Shown here piece by piece: positions 1 through 21,512 of a stretch of 64,000 nucleotides of DNA. The notes beneath the pieces were generated by a model. The model searched no databases, was not told the origin of the DNA, and saw only the letters and a list, made by a program, of their open reading frames with translations. How positions within the stretch are numbered: position 1 is the stretch's first letter; each line of letters opens with the position of its first letter. The DNA lies in the NCBI GenBank assembly GCA_008729055.1, contig SDUX01000006.1, positions 3,336,842 through 3,400,841 on the forward strand, given 5' to 3'. Made by a program: the position numbers and the translations under genes. This stretch comes from Pyropia haitanensis. Lineage: Eukaryota; Rhodophyta; Bangiophyceae; Bangiales; Bangiaceae.

Positions 1-435
1 CGGGGGGGGCTCTGGGCGTGGCGGCCAAGCCCATTGCCAAGGGCGGCCGCGGCGGTGGCGCCGCGGCCGCCGCGGCGGCGGCTGCGGCGGCCGCTGCGGA
101 CGGGGTCGAGGATGGGGGGGGCGACGGGGAGGGCGGCGCCGGCGACGGGGCGCTGCCGCCCAAGGGCAAGGCGCGGCGGGGGGAAGGCAAGGGCCGCGGG
201 CGGGTGACCAAGGGGCGGCGCAAGAAAAAGGGCGCCGACGCGGCCGAGGAGGACGCGGCGTCGGCGGTGCCCGTGGGGCTGGCTGGCCCGCACAGCCCGG
301 CCGGCGCGCCCGGTGGGCCCGCGCGGCCGCGCCCGCCATCGCTCGTCGCCCCTCGGACGCCCCGCGATGGCTTTGCCGGCGACGGCACCGGCTCGCCCGA
401 CGCGAAGGACGGCGCCGCCGACGGCGACGGCGTTG

Positions 436-478
<43 letters not shown>

Positions 479-2227
479 CGGTGGTGGCGGCGGCGACGGC
501 GGCGGTGGCGGCGCCGCCGCGGGCGACACGCCCAAGAAGAAGAAGGGCGTCAAGCTGCAGGCGCGGCTCAAGCTGTCCAAGACCCTCATCGACCCGGACG
601 GCAAGAAGCGCAAGGACGTCACGTACGTGCGGGACCCAGAAGAGATTGAGCGGATCCTCGCGCGGGACAAGCGGCGCAAGTCGTCCGCGGCGGGGGGTAA
701 CGCCGACGGAGCGGGCGCGGGCGGGGACGGCAAGGCCGGCGGCGGCAGCGGCGGGGGCGGGGACCGCGGGGGAGGCGCCGCGGGCAGTGCCGCCGGTGCC
801 GGCGGGGACCGCGGGCGGCAGGCGCCGCCCACCCCCGCCGGCCTCACCCCCGTCCGGTCGTTTGCCCCGCCCGCGCCGCGACGGCCCGGCGTGGCAGCGG
901 CGGCGGTGTCGAAGAAGGGGAGCCTCAAAATTGCCATCAACGTCAACACGCTCACCGCGGGGGCAGTGGGGGGGCCCAAGGCGCGGCCGCCGCAGCGGCC
1001 GCCGTCGCCCGCGCTGTCGGGGCTGGGCGGCGGGGGTGGGGGGTTGGGCGGGTTGGGCGGCCTCGGCGCCGCCCGCCGCCGCGGCGGTGGCAGCATCGAT
1101 GAAGGTGGCGGCATCGGAGGGGGTGGCGGCGGCGGCCTCGGCGGCGGCGAGCGCAGCAGCGGCAGCGGCGTCGGCGGCGACCGCGCGTCGTCGGCGGCGG
1201 GCGGCGTCGGCGGCGGTGGCGGCGGTGGCGGCGTTGGTGGCGGTGGTGGTTCCAGCGGTGGTGGTGGTGGTGGTGGCGGCGGCGGGCCGCGGGGCACGTT
1301 CCGTCCGCCTCCACCCCGCGGCGGCGCGCACGTCATCCCGCCGCCGGCGCCCAAGCGGGCGATTGCCAAGATCAAGATCAACGCCAAGCAGATTGACGCG
1401 GCCGCCGCCGAGGCCGACGCGCGGCGGCGGCGGCAGCAGTATGGGGACGATGAGGAGTTCCCGCCGTCGCGGCGGCTGGCTGGACCGGGGGGGGCGGCGG
1501 GGGGGGGTGCCGCCGGCGGGCGTGGTGGCGGTGGCGCCGACGCGGCGGGGGGCGCGGTGGCGGCGGGCCGCGCCAGCGGCGGCGGCGCGTCGTCGGCGGG
1601 TGGCGGCGGCGCGGCGGGCACGTCCGCGGAGCTCGCCACCTCCCGCCGCTCCCAGCGGCACGGCGTGGTCGACCTCAACAACCTCCTCGAGCGGATGGAA
1701 ACCGCCGTCCGCACCGCCGAGGGCTACATCGCCACCCAGACGCCCACGATGGTCATCAAGCGGCTCGCGCCCGGCGAGTCCCCCCCCCCCGGCCACACGG
1801 CGGCCAACCTGGCGCGCCCCGCCGGCACCGGCCTCGACTTTACGCTGCCCGTCAACCCAAAGTCCGTCCCGCACTACCGGGAGGTGGTCAAGCGCCCCAT
1901 GCACCTCAACCTGGTGCGCTCCAAGGCGCGCAAGGGCCAGTACACGTCCGCCACCGCGGCGATGGACGACATGCGGCTGCTGGTACACAACGCGCGGCTG
2001 TTTAACACGACGCCCGACGTGGCGTGGGTGGTGCAGCACGCGGAGCTGCTCGCCGACGTGGCGGCCGACTTTCTGGCCGCCGCCGCGCCGCAGGTCGCGG
2101 CCGCCGAGGCGCTGATTGCCAAGGAGGAGGCGGAGCTGGCGGCCGCGTCGCCAGGCGGGGGGGGAGGGCCCGCGCCGGCGCCGGCGCCGCGGCGGGGCGG
2201 GCGCCCGCGGCAGAGCCGCTGCGGTGA
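1..2227 (+). CDS. TAF1: TAF1-like TFIID subunit, C-terminal part with bromodomain (5' end outside window)
   Basis: The frame is open from the left edge with no convincing ATG, so this is the 3' part of a larger gene. A basic segment around 550-680 (KLSKTLIDPDGKKR, then TYVRDPEEIERI) resembles the conserved TAF1 stretch that precedes its bromodomain. Two short KIxIN segments follow at ~930 and ~1365. The bromodomain lies at ~1820-2090, with HYREVVKRPMHL as the Z/A-loop region and LLVHNARLFNT carrying the acetyl-lysine-binding Asn. TAF1 is the TFIID scaffold in RNA polymerase II initiation, and bromodomains read acetylated histones. Long Gly and Ala tracts fill the linkers. A one-base step at the G8 run 2157-2164 leads to an Ala/Arg-rich end and TGA at 2225-2227. 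Without it the frame runs into implausible Arg-rich sequence. Another bromodomain protein is possible. Confidence 0.6.
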
Positions 2228-2908
2228 ACGCCTCTGCCCGAGCTACCCGCCCCATCGTGGGAGGCAGATACCAGACGGGGAGAGGGGCGCAGTGGGTGCA
2301 CGGGGGAGGAGGAGGAGGGGTGGGGATGGGAAGGGGGGGGAGCGGGTGGCGGTGGGCGGGAGCGTGGGCGTGGGCGACAGGGGGGGAGCAGGGGGGGGGT
2401 GTGCGACACACACGGGTGGGTGCGGGCACCCATCCCTTTTTTTTTTGGTCTCCGCCTTGTCCCGACCCGCAGCCGGGCGGCAGGCAGCAGCCCGGCCGGC
2501 ACGCGACCGGGCGTCGCGTCCACAGCGGCGGCGGCGGCGACGGCGGCGGCGGCAGCGGCGGCGGCGGCCGCGGCACCAGCCGTGGCTCGCGACCGTCGCG
2601 GCGGCGGCGGCACCAGCCGCGGCTCGCGACCGTCTCGGCCGCCTGCCGCACGGCCGGCGGCGCGGCCGGCTTGGTCCGCCGCGGCGGCCGTGCCCAGCGC
2701 GGGGGACGGGGTGCCCTCCCCTCGGGCGAGGACGGCGCGGCGGCAGGAGACGCCTCCCCCACCCGCCGCTGCCCCCTTTTCCCCCACGCGACACCCACCG
2801 CCTGTCGTGGGTCGGGGGCCACCGCGCCGTCACTCGCCCACCCACGCTACGCGCACCCTACGATAAGAAAAAAAAACCAGACGCCGCTGCCCCACGCACG
2901 CTGGAACG
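2228..2908. other. convergent intergenic region
   Basis: This lies between the 3' ends of the TAF1-like gene (+) and the OCRL-like gene (-). It holds a T10 tract at ~2437-2447 and GGC/Arg-type low complexity. I see no conserved domain. A long + frame crosses it, but its translation is featureless Arg/Pro. Confidence 0.5.
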
Positions 2909-5900
2909 CTACGACGCCCGCCGCGTCGACGTTTGCAGGATCTCCATGAGCGCCGCGACGGCGCGGCGGCGCCCGCCGCCCCCCCCCGCCCCCCCCCCCG
3001 TCAGCGCGTCCACCCACGCGTCCGCCGCGCCACGGACCGCGCCGAGCTCCGCGTCCGCGTCGCCCGGCGCCGCCGCGCGCGCGCGGTCGACCGCGACGCG
3101 CTTGGCCGCCGCGGCGACCAGGTGCAGCGCCGCCCACGACGGCGCGTCGGCGCGTCCCGGCGGCGGCGCCGCGGCGGCGGCGGCCAGCAGCGGCGGCCGC
3201 AAGCTGCGGAGCAGCGTGTAGAGGGCGGCCGCGGCGGCCGCGGCGGCCGCGTACGGCTCGCGGCTGTCATGGGGCAGCGGCGGGAAGGGCCGCGCCGCGT
3301 CGGCAGCGTCGAGGAGGGTCACCGCCGCGGCGGGGGGGGGGCACGGCGGCGGCAGCCGCAGCGCGGCGGCCACGGCCGCGGGGCGCGCGTCCGCCCCGCG
3401 GCGCACCGACGGCAGCGCCGCGCGGGACGCGTCGACGAGGCGGTCACACAGGCGGCGCACCTCGGGGGGGTAGATGGCGGGCGGGCCGCCACGGGGGGAC
3501 GCGTCCGCGGTGAGGCCCGCCGCCGAGCCGCCCAGGGCGGTGCGGGGGTAGTCGCCCTCGACGACCGCCAGCAGGGTGGGCGGCGCGGGGGAGCCGCCGC
3601 CGCCGCCGCCGCCGCTGTCCACAAAGCGCAGCGGCAGCGACGCGACGAGCGGGGTGGCGCCGCGCCCCAGCGCGGCGGCCACCCCCGCCCCACACGCGTC
3701 GTCGACACAGACGGTGGCGGAGAGGCAGAGGGTGCCGCCGGCAAGAACCACCAGCGTCGCAGTCGGCTCAGGCCCGGCGGGCCCGTCGCCGCCGCCGCCG
3801 CCGCCGCTGCCGCCGCCGCCGGCGGGCGCACCAAAGAGGGCGCTCCCCCCAACACGGGCGAGGCGCAGCCAGGGCGGCACATCCGCGGCGGACAGGCGCA
3901 GGCACACCCGCCGGCCCGACCGGTTGAGCAGGGACAGGCTGCCCGTTGCGGGGGTGCCGTAGCGTACGCGGCCGACGTGCAGCCGGGGGGGGCGCACGCT
4001 CACGCCGGGGGGCGCCGTGGGGGAGGAGGGCAGCGCGCCCCGCAGGGCGGACGGGAGCGTCGCGACCGCCGCGGGCGACCGGGGGGGGGGGCCCGCGTCC
4101 TGCCACAGCGCCGCCTCGCGGCCAGGCGGGCGGGCGTCGCCGCGGCCAGCCGGCATGTGGGCGTCCCGCGCCGCCGCGCCGCGGCTGCTCTCCTCCCAAA
4201 AGCTCATCCCCACTACGGGCGGGGGGCCATCGCGCCCCCGTCTGGGGGAGGGGCCGTCCCGCCCGGGGGAGGGGCCGTCGCGCCCCCGACTGCGGGCGTC
4301 GTCCCGTCGCGCCCGCGGCGACCGCGCTGGCGGCGACCGCGCCGGCGGCGACCGTGCCGGCGGCGGGTCGCCGCGGCCAGGCCCCTGGAAGGGGTCCTCC
4401 CCCCACAGCGCCACTTCTCGCCCCGGTGCGGCACGCGGGTCCCGTGCAGGGGCGGCGCCCGCCCCCCTCGCTCGGGCGTCGGCAGAGGTCGCCACCGCCG
4501 GCGGCGACCGCGGCATGGCCAATAACGCGCTGTCCTTGGACGCCCCCGCCGGCGCCGCCCTGCCGCCGCCGAGCGCGTCCCGGGACCAGGTCGGCACCGC
4601 CGCGGGCGGCGGTGCCACGGACGCGACGACCGTGACTGGCGGGGGTGCAGGGCGGGGCTCCCGGCCGCCCCGGTCGGGCGGCGGCGGCGGCGGCAGCCGG
4701 GCGGTGAGCGTAAAGGTGGCCGACACGGGCCGGTGGTCCGACGAGAGCACCTCGTGGCGGCGGTACGCGTGGAGGGTCACCCCCCCCACCCCCGCCTTGC
4801 CGTCACGGGCGCGCCACAGGATGCGGTCGCACCACGCGGGCGTCCGCTTCACCCCCCCTTCCTCGTGCAGCGCGTACCCGTCGCCGTACGTCGCGAGCTT
4901 GTACGTTGGCGCAAAGTCCAGGACGCCCTCGGCAAAGCCCCGAAAGACCGCGCCACTGGCGCGGGCGGCGGTGAGCTGGTCGGCATGCCGGAGCATCGCC
5001 CAGTCCCGCTTGTCAATGCAGTCGAGCACCACGTCCGCGGGGAGGTCGATGCGGTAGTTGAGGTCGCCCAGCCAAAACAGCGCGTCCGCCTCGACCAGCC
5101 GCACGCCCGGGGTGTACAGGTCGTCCCCCCCCCCGCCCCCTCCGCCGCCGCCCCCAAACGGCCCCCCCGACGGCCCGTACGCCACGCCCGCGGCGCGGAC
5201 CTTGGACCGCGCCTTGGTCACCCCCGAGTTGACCGCCGCCCGGAGGGTCCCCCAGTCCGCGTTCTCGTACCGCGGGCCGCCCTCGACAAACACCGCCTCC
5301 CGCAGCACCTGGTGGTAGTCCTCGTTGCGCCGCTCCGTCGCGTGGTCGTGCGCGGCGAGGTGGCAGCTCACCACCGCCACGCTCGTCGTGCCGTAGAGCA
5401 CAAACCGCGCGGCGACGGCGCCCTTGTTGCCGGCCGCCCGCATCAGCCCGACCCCGGCGTCGGTGACGAGCACGTGCGAGACGGCGGGCGCGAGCGCGTG
5501 CGACGCGTACACGACCAGGTGGATGCCCACCAGCTGCCGCGACGCGACGCGGGTGACCACGTCCGCGCCGCCGAGCGCAACGCCCACCGCCGCCTCCCAC
5601 CGCCGCCCGCGCTCCGTGTCGGTCGTGATGGCGGTGCGGCCCGACAGCGGCTGCACCTCTTGGAACGCAACCAGGTACAGGTCGTGCACGCCGCCGCCGC
5701 CGCCGCGGCCAGCCGCGCGGGGCGCACCGGCGGCGGTCAGCCACGGGCGCAGGTCCAGCCCCATCGCGGGGAGGCCCCCATTCACGTTCCAGGTGCCACA
5801 AAAAATCCGGACGGGCATGCCGCCGCCGCCGCCGCCGCCGCCGCCGTCGACGGGCGGGGGCGGGGTGACGCAGGCGGCAGCAGCAGCGTCGCCACCAAGC

Positions 5901-5975
5901 CCCCGGCCCACACTCCTGCCACGCCCGCCGCCGGCGGCGCCATTCGCAAACCCGTCCCCGCGGCCGCGGGCGGAC

Positions 5976-6009
<34 letters not shown>

Positions 6010-6119
6010 CGGCTCGCCGCCGGCCCGACGCGGCCTCCCGGTGCCGCCACGGCTCATCCTCAGCCGAAGCGTCCCCGCCGCCACCGCCGCGGCCACGACG
6101 GGGCGGGGACCACCGGCGG

Positions 6120-6154
<35 letters not shown>

Positions 6155-6787
6155 CCCGCCGCTGCTGCTGCTGCTGAGGCTGCTGCTGCGGTGGCGGCGG
6201 CGGCGGCGGCCGCCGCCGCCGCTGCCGTCCCCACGACCGCCCCAGTCGTCGTCGTCGTCGACTGGGCCGCGGCGGGAATGGGAGCGCCGGCCGGGCGACC
6301 GCGCCCGACCTGCCCGGCCGTCCCGCCCGATGCTGTGCTCCCGCCCGCCGCTGTGCTGCCGCCGGCCGCCGCCGCCGCCGCCGCCGCCGTCGCCGGTGCG
6401 CTCCCACCCGCCGGCGCGCTCCCGCCCGCCGCTGGGTCGGCGCTGGGGCCCCCCCCAGCCGTCGCTCCCGTCCGACAGCCAGCTGCGGTCGGGGTGGTTG
6501 GCCGGCGGGGAGCGGCGGTCGCGGCTCGCCCCGCCGCCCGGCCGGCGGGGCGGTGGCCCATAGTCCCTGCTGCCACTCTGGCGGTCCCGCGCCGACTGTG
6601 CGCGCGCCATGTGGTCGTCATCCCGCCCATACGCCGCGTGCCGACGGCCGCCGCCGCCGCCGCCGCGGCTGCCGTACCGCCGCTCGCCACCGCCACCGCC
6701 GCCGCCGCCCGCGTCGTCGTCATGGCTGTCATCGTCCCAATCACGGGGGTGGCCCCGCCCTCGCGCCGCGTAGTCGGCGTAGGACAT
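2909..6787 (-). CDS. OCRL: OCRL/INPP5B-type inositol polyphosphate 5-phosphatase (IPPc-ASH-RhoGAP-like)
   Basis: Predicted 1292 aa, starting at the ATG MSYADYAARG. The frame is open further upstream, but that part crosses a G26 run and looks non-coding. Residues 1-320 are disordered and rich in Arg, Ser and Gly. The catalytic 5-phosphatase domain spans ~325-690 with every motif intact: GTWNVNG, VAFQEV, GNKGAVAARF, WLGDLNYRI, PAWCDRILWR and SSDHRPVSA. A Pro/Arg-rich linker with repeated SPPAR units follows. An ASH-like beta domain begins near 930 (LHVGRVRYGTP). The C-terminus (~1100-1292, from YPPEVRRLCDRLVD) resembles the catalytically inactive RhoGAP domain of OCRL. OCRL enzymes remove the 5-phosphate of PI(4,5)P2 on endosomal and Golgi membranes. 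Catalytic activity is a confident call; the exact orthology is inferred from domain order. Confidence 0.88.
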
Positions 6788-7794
6788 GGCGGCGGGGGGT
6801 GGTGCCCCGCCCGGAGAGGGCAACGACGCGGGCCCCCGCGGCGGGAGCCCCCAACACAATGGGCAAGCAGAGCGAGGCGGGGGTGTGGGGGGAGACGGCC
6901 GGATGCAAGGCGGCGGCAGGGAAAACCAAAATACAAGACGGAGGGCCCACGGCGACCGCGCAGCGGGCCCGCGGGTGGTGCCCGAAACGAGGGCGGGGGG
7001 GGGGGGGGGGGGGGGGGGGGCGTAGGAAACGGGCACGCCAGGTTGTTGCGCGGGGAGGAAGAGCAAGGGCGCTGCTTGCACTTGGATGGCGTCGAATGGG
7101 ATGCACCCGCCACTGACACGTGTGCGCGGCACTCGGTTTCGTACGCAGCGCGTCTTGATGCGCCGTCGTGCACCCACTTTCTGTTCACAGGTCAACGTTC
7201 TGGTTTCGGAGGTGCACCTTTCTTTGTACTTGTTCGCAGACCCAAGTCCGTCCTGTGCGAGTGCTGGATCCCGGTGGCGGAATTGGCCCGTCACGCCAAA
7301 ACCCAAGAAAGCATGACTATTTTTGTCCACCAGCTATCGAAAACACATCTCTCCCCTTTGGTCGTCGCGGATCCCGCCTCTGACAGATGACCCAGGCCAA
7401 GACTGCCCATGTCAGAGATGGACGTGCACAGCTGGGCCCCATTGGCCAGTGGTGCCACTCCAGTGGCCACCAACCCCCCCATTGGCCACAGCAGCTGTGT
7501 GACGCGCGCGGCGCGACCGGTGACCGCCGCCCAAAAATACAGCGTTGACAGTTCCCACCCCCCCCCCCCCCCCCAACCCCTTGGCCAATGGCCCGCGCCC
7601 AGCGCACGGAGCCCACCCATCCCCCTTTCCGTTGGCCGCGCCCGTCCCGCGACACCCGCGTCCACCCCCGCCACGACGCGCGCGCACCCGCGCCACCGCG
7701 GCGGGGGGGCGACGACCCCCCGCCTCGACAGCCATTTGAAATTTTAAAGGCGCGATGGGAGCGGCCGCGCCGGCAGCGGTTGCCGCGCCCGCCC

Positions 7795-7826
<32 letters not shown>

Positions 7827-8915
7827 GGCGCGGCCGCACCGCCACCGCCGGCGGCGCGTGGCGCCGCGCCGCCCGTGGCGGCCAGGCCGACGGCCGCGGC
7901 CGGCCGCGCCGCCGGCCGGCCGCTGCCGCACTACGTACCGCCGCCGCCCACCCCGCATTGGCGCCCCCGCGCGGCGCCGCTGCCGCCGCACCACGCCGCA
8001 TACAGCGGCACACCCCCCTGCCCCCCCCCCCCCCCCCCCCCAATCCCCGCATGATGTGTACGCCCCCCCCCCCCCTCCCCCCTCCCCCCGTCACGTCTGC
8101 CAGCGCGGCGCCGTCGACGCGCCGCCGCGGGCGGCCGCCGCGGCGGCAGCGTCTGGCGCGCGCTCCCGCGCGGCGGCGGCAGGGGCACCCACCCCGCGGC
8201 GGCCGTGACGGCCGCCGCACGCTGCGCGGGTGGGCGGGGGGTGGGGGGAGGGGGGAGAGGGGGGGGGGGGGGAGCGAGTGTGGACGAGATTGGGCCGCCG
8301 CCGCCGCGGCGGCGCGGCGCGGCGCGGCGGTGGCCGCGGCGGTGCGCCAGCGCAGCGGCGCGGCCGGGGGGGAAGGGGGTGCGCGCCGGGCGGCGCGCCG
8401 ACGGCGGTCAGAGGCCGCCCGTGCTTGGCAGTGGCGTTTGGGGGGGGGGGGGCGGGTGGGGGGGCGGCCGCGCGTGCGTGTGGCGGTGCGGGGTGCCGCG
8501 GCGGCACGGGGCGGGGCCGGGGGGGACGCCGCCGCCGCCGCGGCGGCGCGGCCCGCGGCGGTCTTCAAGACGCGCCCCCTGCCGTCCCCCCCCCCCCCCC
8601 CCCCCCACCCCACCCGCCGCCGTCGCGACGACCGCTGCCGGGTGACGACGGTGGCTGGCGACCGCCGCGGCGGGTGCATCCCGCCCGCCGCCGCGCCGCG
8701 CCGCTCATCGGGGCTGTGGCGGCGTCGTCCTCCCGCTCCCCACCCCCCCCCCCCCCTCCAGCACTTGGCGGCGGCCGTTCCCACCTGCCGCCCTCTCTGC
8801 TCCTTCCGCCCTTGGGACGACGCCCGTCGCCCCCTCCTCTCTCCCCTTTCCCTTTCTTCCCCTCCCCCCCCCCCCTTTGCCCCCCTCCCCTCCCCTCCCC
8901 CCTTCCCCCCCTCCA
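6788..8915. other. divergent intergenic region between OCRL-like and kinesin genes
   Basis: About 2.1 kb between two divergent starts. It contains a G26 run at 6995-7020, a stretch of near-balanced composition (7080-7420), the CCAAT cluster, a TTTAAA box at 7743-7748 and long C tracts. An ATG at 7755 just after TTTAAA opens a short Ala/Arg/Pro frame to 8054. This could be an upstream first exon of the kinesin gene, with 8055-8915 as intron or leader, but I cannot show that. Confidence 0.45.
7441..7589. promoter_or_regulatory. cluster of three CCAAT/ATTGG boxes
   Basis: ATTGG occurs at 7441-7445 and 7481-7485, and CCAAT at 7585-7589. Each is flanked by GGCC (ATTGGCC or GGCCAAT). An imperfect palindrome of GGCCAGTGG and CCAGTGGCC lies between the first two. 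NF-Y-type CCAAT boxes are common in eukaryotic promoters. The placement between divergent genes suits a shared promoter; function is inferred. Confidence 0.45.
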
Positions 8916-19988
<11,073 letters not shown>

Positions 19989-21453
19989 GCGGCGGCGGCC
20001 GGCTGGGGTGGTCGGGGGGGGGGTGTTGGCCCGGCTCGGCCGTAGGGGGGAAGCGGGGAGCGGAGAGGGGCTGGCGTTGGGTGAGCTGCGGGGAGGGGGG
20101 AGGGGCCTGCACCACGGCCGTGACCCGAGGTGGTCACGGTCCGCCGCCGGCACGCCACCGGGCGTGTACGGCGAGGGCCCGTTCCCCACCAGCGGCCGCC
20201 CGGCCGGCGCTACGAGCCCGCCTCTTTATTTTTTGTTATCCCCTTTTTTTTTTTTTGTTCGTCCCGCGGGGGTGCCCGCGTGCAGCCTACAGTGCCGTCG
20301 TGCGCTCACCCGCCCACCCCCCCCCCAGCCCTCTCTCCCCGCCTTGGGCATTGCTCGTTGCCCCCTCCCCCCCCCCGGCCAGGCGCGCGGCGGCGTTGGG
20401 GCGTCTTGGACACGCCCGCCGCCGGCGGGGCAGCAGGTGTTCCACTGGCAGGGCTCCCCAGCGAAACACTCGTGTGTCCAAAGACGGTGTCCAGGACTGA
20501 GTGGTGCGTCGGCCGCCTTTCCGCACCGTCTCGCAGCGCTCCCTACCGACGCGTCTGTCGTCTGCCAGGTCGCAGTCGCGCACGGGACCGGTGCCGCGGG
20601 GCCGCGTGACACAGTCCGACCGTGTAGCAGTCCGGCCGTGTAGCAGTCCGACCGGGTAGCCCTTCCAGCTCCTCTGCCCACAAGCACGCACGCCTACAAC
20701 GCTCTACCTTCGCCCCCTTTCTCTTCCATGCTCCTCTGCCCCCCTCTCCTTGTCTTCTCGTCCTCCTTTTTCCCCCTTTTGATCCCTTTTCCCCCCTTTT
20801 TGTGCCCTTTTTTCCCCCTCTTGCTCCCATTTTTCCCACTTTCCCATATCTTCTATATCCTCATTTTACCCTTTTCCCTTTTTCCGCCCTTTTGTCCCGT
20901 TCTCTTCTTTTTCTTTCCCATGCAATCTCCGCCCCCTTCCGCCCTTGCCCTCCCCTCCCCGCCTCCCGTGCCATCACCCTCCCCCGCCGCCCGGTTGCTT
21001 CTGTGTCTGTACGCTACCCAAGGCGCCGCCGTCAAGACTGAGGGAGCCGCGGGGACAAGGAGGAGGAGAAGAGCAAGGGCGGCGTCACCAACCCCCGATG
21101 GGGGCTGGCGCGCCCCCACTCCACTCCGCCCCTCCCCCCCCGGGCCGCCACGCCGGCGGCGGCCGCGTCCGCGGCTGGCCTAGCGTGTGACCCGGAGAGC
21201 GGCGGCGGCGGCGGCGGCGCGCCTCGCCATGCCCGCCCGTCCCCACACCGGGCGGTGTGGCCGCGACCGCCGTGCGGGCACTGGCGGCCGCGGCGCGTGC
21301 AATCCCCCACCACCTCCCCCCTCCCACGGCGGGCGTTTTCCGCCGCTGCAAAAGAACCCTCTCTGCCGCGGCACGTGCGTGCGTGCGCGACACACCCGGC
21401 AGGGGTAGGCACGGGCGTGCGGTCATGCTCTGCCCGCGCCGTCAGCGGCGGCA

Positions 21454-21512
<59 letters not shown>

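Noticed and set aside
20728..21041. Hydrophobic Phe/Leu/Pro frame suggesting a membrane protein
   Set aside because: It is the translation of a CT-rich tract; every frame gives Phe/Pro/Leu/Ser and there is no downstream domain.
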